From NCBI RefSeq assembly GCF_030503855.1, contig NZ_CP129971.1, positions 131,501 to 195,500 on the forward strand: a stretch of 64,000 bases of DNA. The letters are read 5' to 3'. Shown in pieces: positions 28,247-37,316 of the stretch. Source of the stretch: Marivirga salinae (GTDB lineage: Bacteria; Bacteroidota; Bacteroidia; Cytophagales; Cyclobacteriaceae). Positions within the stretch are counted from its first letter, which is position 1. The number at the start of each line of letters is the position of its first letter. Both the position numbers and the translations under genes were made by a program. Under the pieces are notes generated by a model. That model saw nothing but the letters and a program-made list of their open reading frames with translations. It made no database searches and was not told the DNA's origin.

Positions 28247-28346
28247 TTCAGTTCTTTTTTTGTGTGCATGAATTTAATGTTTGTAAAACTATTTTCACAA
28301 TAATTTTTAAACGCTTATTTTGCCAATATTATAGAAAGATAAAAAT

Positions 28347-30410
28347 TTGATTTCAGAAAAAGGACTTTTACGCCTAACAATTTTATTCGCAATTCTCTGC
28401 TGGCTTTCGCTAGTATTGGCAGATCTTTTTTTGCTATTTGCTGAAATTAATGAAGTGAATGCAGGAATCACTAAAGAAATCCCACAACTTTTACTTTCAC
28501 TCTACATTATATTTGCTTATCTCTTTTTCAAAATTAGAATACAAAAGGCAGAAAGCATCAATTTTATTGATTTACTGTGGCATGTTTTTTCCACAGGGCT
28601 GATAGTTTCATTAATACAGCTTGCAGTTAGCTTATTTTTCTATCTATTAAGCGATACTAAATTGATGCAAAACCCCTTGATGGTGAATTTCTTCTACCAT
28701 ATTAATTTGGGTGCAGTTATTATATTTTTGGTTTCGACTTTCATTGTATGGAAAAGACTAATCCTATACCAAAAAAACAAACGCTTACTAGTTATATGGC
28801 AAATATTTGAATATTCTATATTGGCATCATTGTTATATAGCTTCTTCCAAATTGAATCTCAACAATGGTTATTTAATGGATTATTGGGTTTATTTATCTT
28901 ATATGGCATAGTACTTTCCTTTAATTTAAAATGGATTGCTTACTTAAACTTTAAGCAAAAATGGAGAAGTATTCTACTTTTAGCTTTAGTTATTTTATAT
29001 CTCTATTACTTCATCAATAATCTTTTTGGATTCTCCACAGAATTCAATCTGGTAATGGACTTATTAGATAATGTTTTTATTCTTTCTATAGCAGGTTTTA
29101 TATTTTTATATGCACTGATATCCATACTAGTAATACTTTTCAACCTACCCACCTCCTCTGTTTTTGAGCAAAAAATTAGCGAGGTAGTAAATTTTCAGAG
29201 ACTCAGCCAATCCATTCAAAAAGGAGACAATCAAAACCAAGTCTATGAAGTCCTTTTGGAAAGTAGTAATAATGCAGTCTTTTCTACTAGTGCCTGGTTG
29301 GAGGTTTATGAAGATGACGAGCCCAATGAAATTTTAAAGTCTAACATTTCAGATTTAAAAATCACTCAGGTTCGAAAAAGTATACAAGACAGTGGAATTT
29401 ACGCATATTTAAACAAGTATAAAGCCAATAACTTCAAAAAGGAATTAAATCTTAATAGGTTAGCTACCAATTTAAATGACCCAGACTACGGTTCTGTTTT
29501 GGTGATGCCCTTGATTATTCAAGATCGACAAATTGGTTTATTGGTAGTCTTGAAGGATGTTTCTGATGGTTTCAATAAAGAGATGATCAATATCATAAGC
29601 TCCTTTGTGAATCAAGCTTGTATTTCCATAGAAAATTTCGAGTTATTAACGGAAGCATTAAAAAATGAACGATATACAGAGGAATTAAAAATTGCTTCTC
29701 GTGTTCAGAAAAGCCTTCTACCTCAGTCATTAATTTCGGATAAAGAATTTGAAATGCATGCTTTCTATGAATCAGCAGATGAAGTGGGAGGTGATTATTA
29801 CGATTTCTTTAAAACTGCAGAGCATAAAACAGCTGTGATTATTGGTGATGTTTCAGGAAAAGGAACTTCTGCTTCCTTTAACATGTCTCAAATGAAGGGT
29901 GTATTTCATAGTTTGGTACAATTTGATTTAGACCCCAAAACATTTTTCAATAGAGCAAACCATGCCCTTAGTCATTGTTTAGAAAAAACATCATTCATTA
30001 CTGCTGCTTATTATATTATTAACTCTCAAGAAAAGAGCCTAAGTTTTTCTAGAGCAGGACATTGCCCTGGGCTTCTTTACAGCAATAAGGATAAAAAAGC
30101 TGAGTATTTTCATAATAAAGGAATGGGCTTAGGGATTGTAAGAAATGCCAGTTATGAAAAATTTATTGATATCAGTAAAATATATTACAATAGCGGAGAT
30201 ATTCTTTTCTTATACACTGACGGGATAATTGAAGCAACTAATGCTGATGGTGAAGAGTTCGGTTATGACAGATTAAGAGACTATTTGGAGCAAAATAGTG
30301 ACAAAAGCCCCAAAGAAATTCAAGACGGACTCATTAAACATTTATATGAATTTATAGGCTCTGAGAACTTAGAAGATGATTATACTGCTTTAATTATAAG
30401 ATTTTTATAA
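28347..30410 (+). CDS. RsbU-like PP2C/SpoIIE phosphatase with multi-span membrane N-terminus and GAF-like domain
   Basis: 687 aa from a TTG start. Residues about 1-270 hold roughly eight membrane spans. A GAF-like domain follows (about 280-430, ending near MINIISSFVNQACISIENF), then the PP2C/SpoIIE phosphatase: ADEVGGDYYDFF, IIGDVSGKGTSAS and LYTDGIIEATNADGEEFG hold the metal Asp residues. In partner switching such enzymes dephosphorylate an RsbV-type protein, and an RsbV and RsbW gene follow at once. The membrane part suggests it takes a signal from the envelope. Which ligand is unknown. Confidence 0.9.
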   Translation: MISEKGLLRLTILFAILCWLSLVLADLFLLFAEINEVNAGITKEIPQLLLSLYIIFAYLFFKIRIQKAESINFIDLLWHVFSTGLIVSLIQLAVSLFFYLLSDTKLMQNPLMVNFFYHINLGAVIIFLVSTFIVWKRLILYQKNKRLLVIWQIFEYSILASLLYSFFQIESQQWLFNGLLGLFILYGIVLSFNLKWIAYLNFKQKWRSILLLALVILYLYYFINNLFGFSTEFNLVMDLLDNVFILSIAGFIFLYALISILVILFNLPTSSVFEQKISEVVNFQRLSQSIQKGDNQNQVYEVLLESSNNAVFSTSAWLEVYEDDEPNEILKSNISDLKITQVRKSIQDSGIYAYLNKYKANNFKKELNLNRLATNLNDPDYGSVLVMPLIIQDRQIGLLVVLKDVSDGFNKEMINIISSFVNQACISIENFELLTEALKNERYTEELKIASRVQKSLLPQSLISDKEFEMHAFYESADEVGGDYYDFFKTAEHKTAVIIGDVSGKGTSASFNMSQMKGVFHSLVQFDLDPKTFFNRANHALSHCLEKTSFITAAYYIINSQEKSLSFSRAGHCPGLLYSNKDKKAEYFHNKGMGLGIVRNASYEKFIDISKIYYNSGDILFLYTDGIIEATNADGEEFGYDRLRDYLEQNSDKSPKEIQDGLIKHLYEFIGSENLEDDYTALIIRFL

Positions 30411-30454
30411 CATGGTATTCAACTTACTGAAAATAAGCACGTAATAAACTTAGT

Positions 30455-30808
30455 ATGATTAACATAATAACACAAATAGAGGGAGAAGACCATATCTTAA
30501 TGGTGGAAGGCGATGTTGATGCCAGTTCAAGTATTCATTTGGATGAAGCCTTAACTGAATTGGCAAATGACGATTTAGTGAAATTCATTCTAGTGGATGG
30601 AACGCAATTGAATTATATCTCTTCAGCAGGCTTGGGTGTTTTTATGTCCTATATTGATGATTTTAAAAGTAAGAATATCAAAATGGTAATATATGGTTTA
30701 AGCGAAAAGGTAATGAATGTATTTCAAATTTTAGGCTTAGATCAATTGATGACTATAGTAAGCGATAAGCAGGAAGCGAAGGAGAAGTCACATGAAGTTC
30801 AATCTTAA
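30455..30808 (+). CDS. STAS-domain anti-anti-sigma factor (RsbV/SpoIIAA-like)
   Basis: 117 aa, one STAS domain. LILVDGTQLNYISSAGLGVFM-type core (residues 46-63) contains the SSAGLG site; by alignment with SpoIIAA the phosphorylated residue is Ser57. When unphosphorylated it should bind the RsbW-like kinase next door. The gene overlaps that gene by 17 bases and follows the phosphatase by 44 bases, so all three partner-switch parts lie in one transcript. Confidence 0.92.
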   Translation: MINIITQIEGEDHILMVEGDVDASSSIHLDEALTELANDDLVKFILVDGTQLNYISSAGLGVFMSYIDDFKSKNIKMVIYGLSEKVMNVFQILGLDQLMTIVSDKQEAKEKSHEVQS

Positions 30809-31208
30809 AGTATATTGCGAAAAAACACGCCTTAAAGATATTCGGGAGTTTATCACCGAAAAGCTGAAAGCGTACGTACATGATGATTTGGAGATAAACC
30901 AGATGGTTTTGGCAGTGGATGAAATCTGTGCCAATCTCATTATCCATTCCAATTATTGCAATGCTAAGGAAGCTATCAATCTTGAGGTTTTTGTAGAAAA
31001 AGATGGGGTTACCTTCAAAATTTCTGATGAAGGCGAAAAATTTAACCTTAATAATTATAAAGAACCTTCCATTCAGGAAGTGGTGCAAACCAAGAAAAAG
31101 GGCGGAATAGGATTAATGCTTGTCAGGCGAATTATGGACAAGGTTGAGTTTGTTAATAAAGAACAAAAAAACACTTGCATTTTGCATAAAAGGTTCAAAC
31201 CCAATTAA
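30792..31208 (+). CDS. RsbW/SpoIIAB-like anti-sigma serine kinase
   Basis: 138 aa. GHKL ATPase fold: MVLAVDEICANLIIHSNY (N-box), FKISDEGEKFN (G1) and KKGGIGLMLVRRIMDKVEF (G2). It should phosphorylate the STAS protein at Ser57 and bind an output partner. In Bacillus the partner is a SigB-type factor; none is encoded in this window, so the output is open. Its start overlaps the STAS gene, consistent with coupled translation. Confidence 0.9.
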   Translation: MKFNLKVYCEKTRLKDIREFITEKLKAYVHDDLEINQMVLAVDEICANLIIHSNYCNAKEAINLEVFVEKDGVTFKISDEGEKFNLNNYKEPSIQEVVQTKKKGGIGLMLVRRIMDKVEFVNKEQKNTCILHKRFKPN

Positions 31209-31300
31209 AATCAATAAATTAATCCCTTCTCTACTTGCCTTATATTTTCCTGTGTGAATCCATTTGTATAAATTGCCATCCAAAAATTTAGTTTAGCCAA

Positions 31301-33448
31301 ATGCGAAACATCAAAGGTTTAATAATTCCTCTTCTATTAATTTTCATTAGTTCTTGCAAGACTACTCAAAAACCGTCTAAATCTGAGGATATAACACCTC
31401 TTTTCACAATAGATTCCCTTTCAGTTTATCCTGATGAATTTATGTATGCTTATGAGAAAAGCAATAAAAATAAAGGAGAAACGGAGCCTATAGAAGACTA
31501 TTTAGACCTATACATTGACTTTAAGCTAAAAGTTATAGAAGCCAAAGCTGAAGCTATAGATACTACGGAAGCTTACATTAACGAGCTAAACGGTTATCTA
31601 GAAGAGATAAAAAAGCCTTACCTCACTACTGAAAAGGTAAATAAAGAATTAGTGAATGAAACCTACGAGCGTTTACAGCAAGAAGTAAATGCTAGCCATA
31701 TTCTTATCCGGGTGGATCAAGACGCAGCAGCAGAAGACACTTTAAGAGCTTACCAAAAAATCAGTGAAGTTAAAAGTAAATTTGAAGCGGGTGAAAGTTT
31801 TGAGGCATTAGCTAGAGAATATTCAGAAGACCCTTCTGCTAAAAGCAATAATGGGTTATTAGGTTGGTTTACTGCTTTTCAGATGGTATACCCATTTGAA
31901 TCTGCAGCTTATCAAACAGAAGTAAGTGAAATTTCCCCAATTATTCGTACCCAATTTGGGTATCATATCATAAAGGTAAATGACAAAAGAGAAACCTTGG
32001 GACGGATTAAAATTGCTCATATTATGAAACGATTCCCTCCGCAAGCTTCAGCAGAAGATTCTGCAAAAACACAGGAAGCCATAAGAGACGTATATGAACA
32101 ATTGAAATCTGGAGAGAATTGGTTCATACTAGCCACAAAAGAATCAGAAGATTTAAGTACTAAAGATAATGGAGGAAGCCTTCCATGGTTTGGAGCTGGT
32201 CGCTTACCGTCTTCACTTGAAACCGCAGCTTTTAGATTGGAAGAAAAAGGAGAAATATCGAAACCAGTGCAAAGTCCTTATGGATGGCATATTCTTAAGT
32301 TAGAAGATAAAAGAGGTGTCGGAAGCTTAGAAAGTATGAGAGAAAGTTTAAGCAGACGAGTTCAAAGAGACCAACGTTCCGATTTAAAGGAAGTGGAAGT
32401 AATTAGAAAATTAAAAGAAGAAAATAATTTCACCAAAAACTCTGAGGCTTATAATTTACTAAACTCAAAAGAAAACATAAGTAAAGATGATCTAAAAAAG
32501 AAAGAGCTAGAAATGACGCTTTTCACCATTTCCAAAAAAGAATTCTCTATTAATGATTTTCTAAATGAATACGATTCATCTAATAAACTAAATTTGGAAT
32601 TAGAGAAATTTGAAAAATCAGAGCTATTCCAATATGAAGAAAACAACTTAGAAACAAAATATCCTGAATACAGATTTTTAAGGCAAGAATACAAAGATGG
32701 CCTACTTTTATTCGAAATTATGAATCAAAAAGTCTGGAGTAAAATTTCCGAAGACACTACTGCTCTAAAAAAATATTATGAAAAAAATAGAAGCGACTAC
32801 AAAAGCAATGAAAAAATAAAAATAGCACGGATTACATTTTCAGATACTTCATCAATAAAGCCATTTAAAAAACCAATAAAAGGTCAATACTTTCCGTTAA
32901 CTCAGCAGCTAGCGTATGATGATAGCAAAAAATTAAAAGAACAAATAAAAATTGATGATAGTATTGACCATAAAGTTTTTGTTGGATTGAGTTTACCAAA
33001 AAACATAAGTGAAAGCGACTCCATTAAGTTATTTAAAGACTTAAATCAAACATTTAGCAATATGGAAGTCGTGAAACTTATCTATTCCGATGAAAATAAA
33101 ATATATTTGCAGTTGCTTTCAGAAGCAAACGAGCTTTTAGCCATAAATAATGAAAGAATTGAATCTGCTTCAACTGAAATTATAGACGTTTTGGAAGGGT
33201 CGAAATGGGATAATAAAAATGAAGGAGATTATTTTAAAAATGTAACTAAGAGCGGTATGATAGAATTAAATTATATCTTGGAAAGTTATCCGCCAGAGCA
33301 AAAAGCTTTTAATGAGGCCAAAGCAGAATTGATGGAGAATTATCAAAAACATCTTGAAAATGAATGGCTTACTGAGCTAAAGAAAAAGTACAATATCAAT
33401 GTAAATGAGTCAGTATTGAATAAATTAAAATCAGAAATTGAGGAATAA
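31301..33448 (+). CDS. PpiC-type peptidyl-prolyl isomerase lipoprotein with two rotamase domains
   Basis: 715 aa with a lipobox (IFISSC, Cys19). After a helical chaperone-like N-domain come two parvulin domains: VNASHILIRVDQ to FGYHIIKVNDKRE (about 129-228) and GRIKIAHIMKRFPP to YGWHILKLEDKRG (about 230-345). The C-terminal half is a long, charged helical region. It is an envelope chaperone of the SurA/PrsA type that would help outer-membrane proteins fold. It overlaps the next gene by 11 bases and starts a run of three related genes. Confidence 0.9.
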   Translation: MRNIKGLIIPLLLIFISSCKTTQKPSKSEDITPLFTIDSLSVYPDEFMYAYEKSNKNKGETEPIEDYLDLYIDFKLKVIEAKAEAIDTTEAYINELNGYLEEIKKPYLTTEKVNKELVNETYERLQQEVNASHILIRVDQDAAAEDTLRAYQKISEVKSKFEAGESFEALAREYSEDPSAKSNNGLLGWFTAFQMVYPFESAAYQTEVSEISPIIRTQFGYHIIKVNDKRETLGRIKIAHIMKRFPPQASAEDSAKTQEAIRDVYEQLKSGENWFILATKESEDLSTKDNGGSLPWFGAGRLPSSLETAAFRLEEKGEISKPVQSPYGWHILKLEDKRGVGSLESMRESLSRRVQRDQRSDLKEVEVIRKLKEENNFTKNSEAYNLLNSKENISKDDLKKKELEMTLFTISKKEFSINDFLNEYDSSNKLNLELEKFEKSELFQYEENNLETKYPEYRFLRQEYKDGLLLFEIMNQKVWSKISEDTTALKKYYEKNRSDYKSNEKIKIARITFSDTSSIKPFKKPIKGQYFPLTQQLAYDDSKKLKEQIKIDDSIDHKVFVGLSLPKNISESDSIKLFKDLNQTFSNMEVVKLIYSDENKIYLQLLSEANELLAINNERIESASTEIIDVLEGSKWDNKNEGDYFKNVTKSGMIELNYILESYPPEQKAFNEAKAELMENYQKHLENEWLTELKKKYNINVNESVLNKLKSEIEE

Positions 33449-34331
33449 ATATCTAACAATATCACTATTATTATTTTCTATTTGCTTTTGGGGTTGTGAT
33501 TATATCAACCTGAAAAATTTAAGTAATGAGGAAGAAGAAAGCGAAGAAGTAGAGGTGCCAGTAGCTCAAGTTGGTAGTTCAATATTATATCAAAATGATC
33601 TAGCAGGGATAGTTACAAGAGAAATAAATCCAAAGGATAGTGCAAATCTGGTTAATAGATACATTAATTCATGGATCAAAAAGCAATTGTTAATATCCGA
33701 AGCAGCTGAGAAAATTAATTTTGACCAAGCTTCAATTGAAAGAAAAGTATTGGATTATCGTTATGCATTGATGGTGCATGAATATAAAAAATATTATGTC
33801 GATAATAATTTAGATACTGTCGTTTCAAATCAAGAAATACAAGATTACTATCTGGAGAATAAAGATAATTTCGAATTAAAACAAAATATTATTAGAGGCT
33901 ATTTTATTACGGTAACTAAAGATGCTCCAAAAATCAACCAATTAAAGAGCTTAATTAATTCTGATGATCCGAATGATTTTAAAGAATTGAAATCATATTG
34001 CTTTAGATTTGCTGAAACTTATTTTCTGGAAGATTCAGTTTGGATAAATTTTGATGAGGCAATAAGAAACACTCCATTTGTAAGTGTGACCAATAAGGTA
34101 GATTTCTTGAAGTCCAACAAATTTGTAGAAGATTCAAATGAGGAAAACCTTTACTTTTTAAGAATAAAGGAATATAAAATATCAGATCAAATTTCACCAT
34201 TGGAATTTGTAAAGAATGATATCAAACAAATAATATTAAATAAAAGAAAGGTGGCTATTGCCAACCAATTAGAAGAGGAAGTTTTTGAAAAAGCGAAGAG
34301 TCAAAACAAATATGAAATTTACAAACCATAA
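33438..34331 (+). CDS. SurA-like chaperone lipoprotein without a recognisable rotamase domain
   Basis: 297 aa from a TTG start inside the end of the previous gene; the lipobox is ICFWGC (Cys20). VAQVGSSILYQNDLAGIV and the following helices (INSWIKKQLLISEAAEKINF) look like the SurA N-terminal chaperone domain, but no HIL-type parvulin core is visible. It probably binds unfolded outer-membrane proteins next to its two isomerase neighbours. The next gene starts within its last 20 bases. Confidence 0.8.
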   Translation: MRNKYLTISLLLFSICFWGCDYINLKNLSNEEEESEEVEVPVAQVGSSILYQNDLAGIVTREINPKDSANLVNRYINSWIKKQLLISEAAEKINFDQASIERKVLDYRYALMVHEYKKYYVDNNLDTVVSNQEIQDYYLENKDNFELKQNIIRGYFITVTKDAPKINQLKSLINSDDPNDFKELKSYCFRFAETYFLEDSVWINFDEAIRNTPFVSVTNKVDFLKSNKFVEDSNEENLYFLRIKEYKISDQISPLEFVKNDIKQIILNKRKVAIANQLEEEVFEKAKSQNKYEIYKP

Positions 34332-35661
34332 TATTCTATCATTTTTTATTGCACTTTCAATACTACTTTTGCCATTGTGTGCAAATGCTCAATCGGAGGT
34401 GAAAACAGTTGATAAAATTATTGCCAAGGTTGATAATTATATCATCCTCGAATCTGATCTAGCAATAGCTTATAAAGATTATTTATCAAGAGGATCTAAC
34501 ACAGGGCCAAATGGTCGTTGTGAGGTACTAGAAAACCTAGTTGTCAATAAATTATTACTAGCTAAAGCCGAAATAGATTCTGTAACAGTACCTGAAGCAC
34601 AAGTGGATGCTCAATTAGAAAACAGAATGCAAATGATGGTACAACAAATCGGCTCTGAAGAAAAAATTGAGGAGTATTACGGTAAATCTTTGGATGAATT
34701 TAAAGTGGAGATAAGAGATGATGTAAGAGAGCAAATGATTATGGGAGAAATGCAAAGAACCATTACAAAAGGCTTAGAAGTTACTCCTAATCAAGTTCAA
34801 AAATTCTTTGACAACATACCTAAAGATAGTTTACCTTTCTATTCAACTCAAGTTCAAGTAGGTCAAATAGTGAAAAAACCTACTATGAGTAAAGAAGCAA
34901 AAGACAATATTAAAGCCCGTTTAAACGGCTTAAGAGAAAGAATAATGGAAGGGGAGAATTTTGAAGATATAGCTCGACTTTATTCTCAAGAGCCAGGTGC
35001 GAAACAAACAGGCGGAAATATCGGCTATTTTGAAAGGGGACAACTTGCTCCTGAATATGAAGCCACAGCCTTAAGGTTAAAGCCTGGGGAAATTTCAAAA
35101 CCGGTTGAAACAGATTTCGGTTTTCACATAATTGAATTAATTAATCGAAGAGGAAATGAGTTTAACACCAGACATATTTTAATATTGCCGAAATTCACTC
35201 AAAAGGATGTGAACAAATCCATTCAATTTTTAGATAGTATAAGGAGCTTAATTATAAACGATAGTATTTCATTTGAAAAGGCTGCTGCAGAATATTCAGA
35301 CGACATGAATACTTCATCAAGCGGTGGATATTTTATTGAAAGTGAAGCAGGAGGAACTAAAATTTCTGTAGATGAACTAGATCCGAATATTTTCTTTACA
35401 ATCGATACTATGGAGGTTGGAAGTATAACAAAACCGCTAGTTTTCAGGCAACAAGACCGCTCTGAGGCAGTTAGAATCATATATTATAAAGATAAAGTAA
35501 GACCGCACAGAGCTGATATCAGAAAAGATTATCAAAAAATTAAGCAAGCGGCATTAAATAAGAAAAAAAGCGAAAAATTAGCGAAATGGTTTCAAGAGTC
35601 TAAATCGGAAGTGTTCATTGTCCTTGATGATCAATATAAAGACTGCCAAATTCTTAACTGA
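34312..35661 (+). CDS. surA: SurA-like periplasmic peptidyl-prolyl isomerase
   Basis: 449 aa from the ATG at 34312; a TTG at 34285 would add nine residues before the signal peptide and is less likely. Signal peptide ends near LPLCANAQ. The SurA N-domain (VDKIIAKVDNYIILESDLAIAYKDYL) is followed by parvulin domain 1 (VQVGQIVKKP to FGFHIIELINRRG) and a more divergent parvulin domain 2 (NTRHILILPKF onward). It should escort barrel proteins to the Bam complex. It follows two related chaperone genes in one operon. Confidence 0.92.
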   Translation: MKFTNHNILSFFIALSILLLPLCANAQSEVKTVDKIIAKVDNYIILESDLAIAYKDYLSRGSNTGPNGRCEVLENLVVNKLLLAKAEIDSVTVPEAQVDAQLENRMQMMVQQIGSEEKIEEYYGKSLDEFKVEIRDDVREQMIMGEMQRTITKGLEVTPNQVQKFFDNIPKDSLPFYSTQVQVGQIVKKPTMSKEAKDNIKARLNGLRERIMEGENFEDIARLYSQEPGAKQTGGNIGYFERGQLAPEYEATALRLKPGEISKPVETDFGFHIIELINRRGNEFNTRHILILPKFTQKDVNKSIQFLDSIRSLIINDSISFEKAAAEYSDDMNTSSSGGYFIESEAGGTKISVDELDPNIFFTIDTMEVGSITKPLVFRQQDRSEAVRIIYYKDKVRPHRADIRKDYQKIKQAALNKKKSEKLAKWFQESKSEVFIVLDDQYKDCQILN

Positions 35662-35666
35662 AAAAT

Positions 35667-36650
35667 ATGGAGAAATTTGAAAATGAAGTGGAAGCTGCAA
35701 ATGCTTTACATGAAAAATTCGAAAGCTTAAAAAAAGAAATAGGAAAAGTTATAGTAGGTCAGGAAGAAGTAATCCGATTAGTGATTAGTTCTTTTTTCTG
35801 TCATTCTCACAGCCTTTTAGTTGGAGTTCCTGGTTTGGCAAAAACTTTATTGATTAATACAGTGGCTTCTGCCATGAATTTAAAATTTAATCGGATTCAG
35901 TTTACCCCCGATTTAATGCCTTCAGACATTATTGGTGCTGAAACTTTGGATAAAGACCGTAATTTTAAGTTTATTAAAGGCCCGATTTTTAATAATATCA
36001 TCCTTGCAGATGAGATCAACAGAACTCCTCCTAAAACTCAAGCTGCTTTGTTAGAGGCCATGCAAGAAAAAAATGTGACCGTTGCTGGTGAAACTTATGT
36101 ATTACCCGATCCATTTTTTGTGTTAGCTACCCAAAACCCAATTGAACAAGAAGGTACTTACCCATTGCCAGAAGCACAGCTAGACCGATTTATGTTCAAT
36201 ATCACATTGGACTATCCTTCTTATGAAGATGAACTAGACATTGTAAAGACTTCAGGACAAGAGCTTGAAGGTGTGAAAGCTGTTATGAGCTCTGAGGAAA
36301 TACTTTATTTCCAGAAATTAGTTAATAAAGTTCCGGTTACTGATAATGTAATAGAATTTGCCGTTAAATTAGTACATAGTACAAGACCCAATACTGAAAA
36401 AGCATTCAATATTACGAATGAATATTTAGAGTGGGGAGCAGGACCTAGAGCTTCTCAGTTTTTAATAAAAGGAGCAAAATGCAATGCCTTATTAAGCGGA
36501 AAATATTCTCCAGATATTGAGGACGTAAAAGCAGTAGCTATACCAGTGCTTCGACATCGATTAGTTAAAAACTTTAAAGCTGATGCCGAAGGTATGAGCA
36601 TTGAAAAAATTATTGAAGAGCTGATTTGGAAAGTAGAAGGAAAGGCGTAA
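35667..36650 (+). CDS. MoxR-family AAA+ ATPase
   Basis: 327 aa. VGVPGLAKTLLI is Walker A, ILADEINRTPPKTQAALLEAMQEKNV is Walker B with the sensor region, and EGTYPLPEAQLDRFMF is the MoxR signature. MoxR ATPases act as chaperones for von Willebrand-domain partners or maturation complexes. It starts 5 bases after the SurA-like gene. The DUF58 and vWA genes that usually follow MoxR are not here; a small lipoprotein follows after 116 bases. Confidence 0.93.
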   Translation: MEKFENEVEAANALHEKFESLKKEIGKVIVGQEEVIRLVISSFFCHSHSLLVGVPGLAKTLLINTVASAMNLKFNRIQFTPDLMPSDIIGAETLDKDRNFKFIKGPIFNNIILADEINRTPPKTQAALLEAMQEKNVTVAGETYVLPDPFFVLATQNPIEQEGTYPLPEAQLDRFMFNITLDYPSYEDELDIVKTSGQELEGVKAVMSSEEILYFQKLVNKVPVTDNVIEFAVKLVHSTRPNTEKAFNITNEYLEWGAGPRASQFLIKGAKCNALLSGKYSPDIEDVKAVAIPVLRHRLVKNFKADAEGMSIEKIIEELIWKVEGKA

Positions 36651-36766
36651 AACGTATCCTTTAAAAGTGTCCCTAAAACTGATTCCCATATTAATTCGTA
36701 ATTAAAAATAACTCTATAGGTAATTGACTATTTTAACAATTATTAATAAAAGGAGTTATTAGAATT

Positions 36767-37255
36767 ATGAAGCTATTTTTTACAATTTTAGGAACCCTAC
36801 TGATCTTCCAAGCTTGCGAAACAGCTCCGCCAGCTCAAGGCCCTAATGCACAAAATGCTAATAATCAAACCGATGATGATCAAGGAATAATCGTCATTAA
36901 AATCTCCACCAACTTAAATACCGAATTAACTGACTGGGTTTTCAGTCCTAGTAAAAGTATAAAAATACCTGACCTCCCTATTGATTCTATTATTTTCCAA
37001 GCCCCTGTAAGAAGTGTGAAAGAAGTACCTGGTGCAGAAGCGGTTCTATTTAATGTAAGTACCAACAGCTTTATTAGTAGTTCAATTTTAAAATCCAATG
37101 TTCGATATACTATCAAAAATTATCGTTCTGGAAATCTTAAAGGATATTTTAATTCTAGAGATTATGTATTAAGAGTAGGTTTGCGAAGCCAAGAAGAGGG
37201 TAATGCTGTGTCTATTCCTTATGAATGTAAATTGATAATTTATCATCAATTGTAA
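36767..37255 (+). CDS. Small lipoprotein of unknown function
   Basis: 162 aa with a lipobox (IFQAC, Cys17) and then a low-complexity linker rich in Pro, Ala, Asn and Gln (about 18-38). The remainder is beta-rich (IIVIKISTNL, YTIKNYRSGNLKGYF, YVLRVGLRSQ). A clear AAAGGAG site precedes the ATG, unusual in this window. No family recognised. It is followed by a strong hairpin that closes the unit. Confidence 0.72.
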   Translation: MKLFFTILGTLLIFQACETAPPAQGPNAQNANNQTDDDQGIIVIKISTNLNTELTDWVFSPSKSIKIPDLPIDSIIFQAPVRSVKEVPGAEAVLFNVSTNSFISSSILKSNVRYTIKNYRSGNLKGYFNSRDYVLRVGLRSQEEGNAVSIPYECKLIIYHQL

Positions 37256-37262
37256 AAATATA

Positions 37263-37291
37263 AAAAGGCTCCCTATATCAGGAAGCCTTTT
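37263..37291. terminator. Bidirectional terminator between convergent lipoprotein genes
   Basis: AAAAGGCTCCCT and AGGAAGCCTTTT form an imperfect stem with A and T runs on both sides, so it can stop transcription from either direction. It lies between the ends of the 36767-37255 and 37317-38189 genes. Confidence 0.75.
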
Positions 37292-37316
37292 ACTATTTAA
37301 TTCTATTCTAGGGTGA

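Noticed and set aside
28305..28330. Third sigma-54-like site (GG-N10-GT) ahead of rlpA
   Set aside because: Only the GG and GT match; the -12 half is AGCGTT, not ATTGTT, and the leader would be long.
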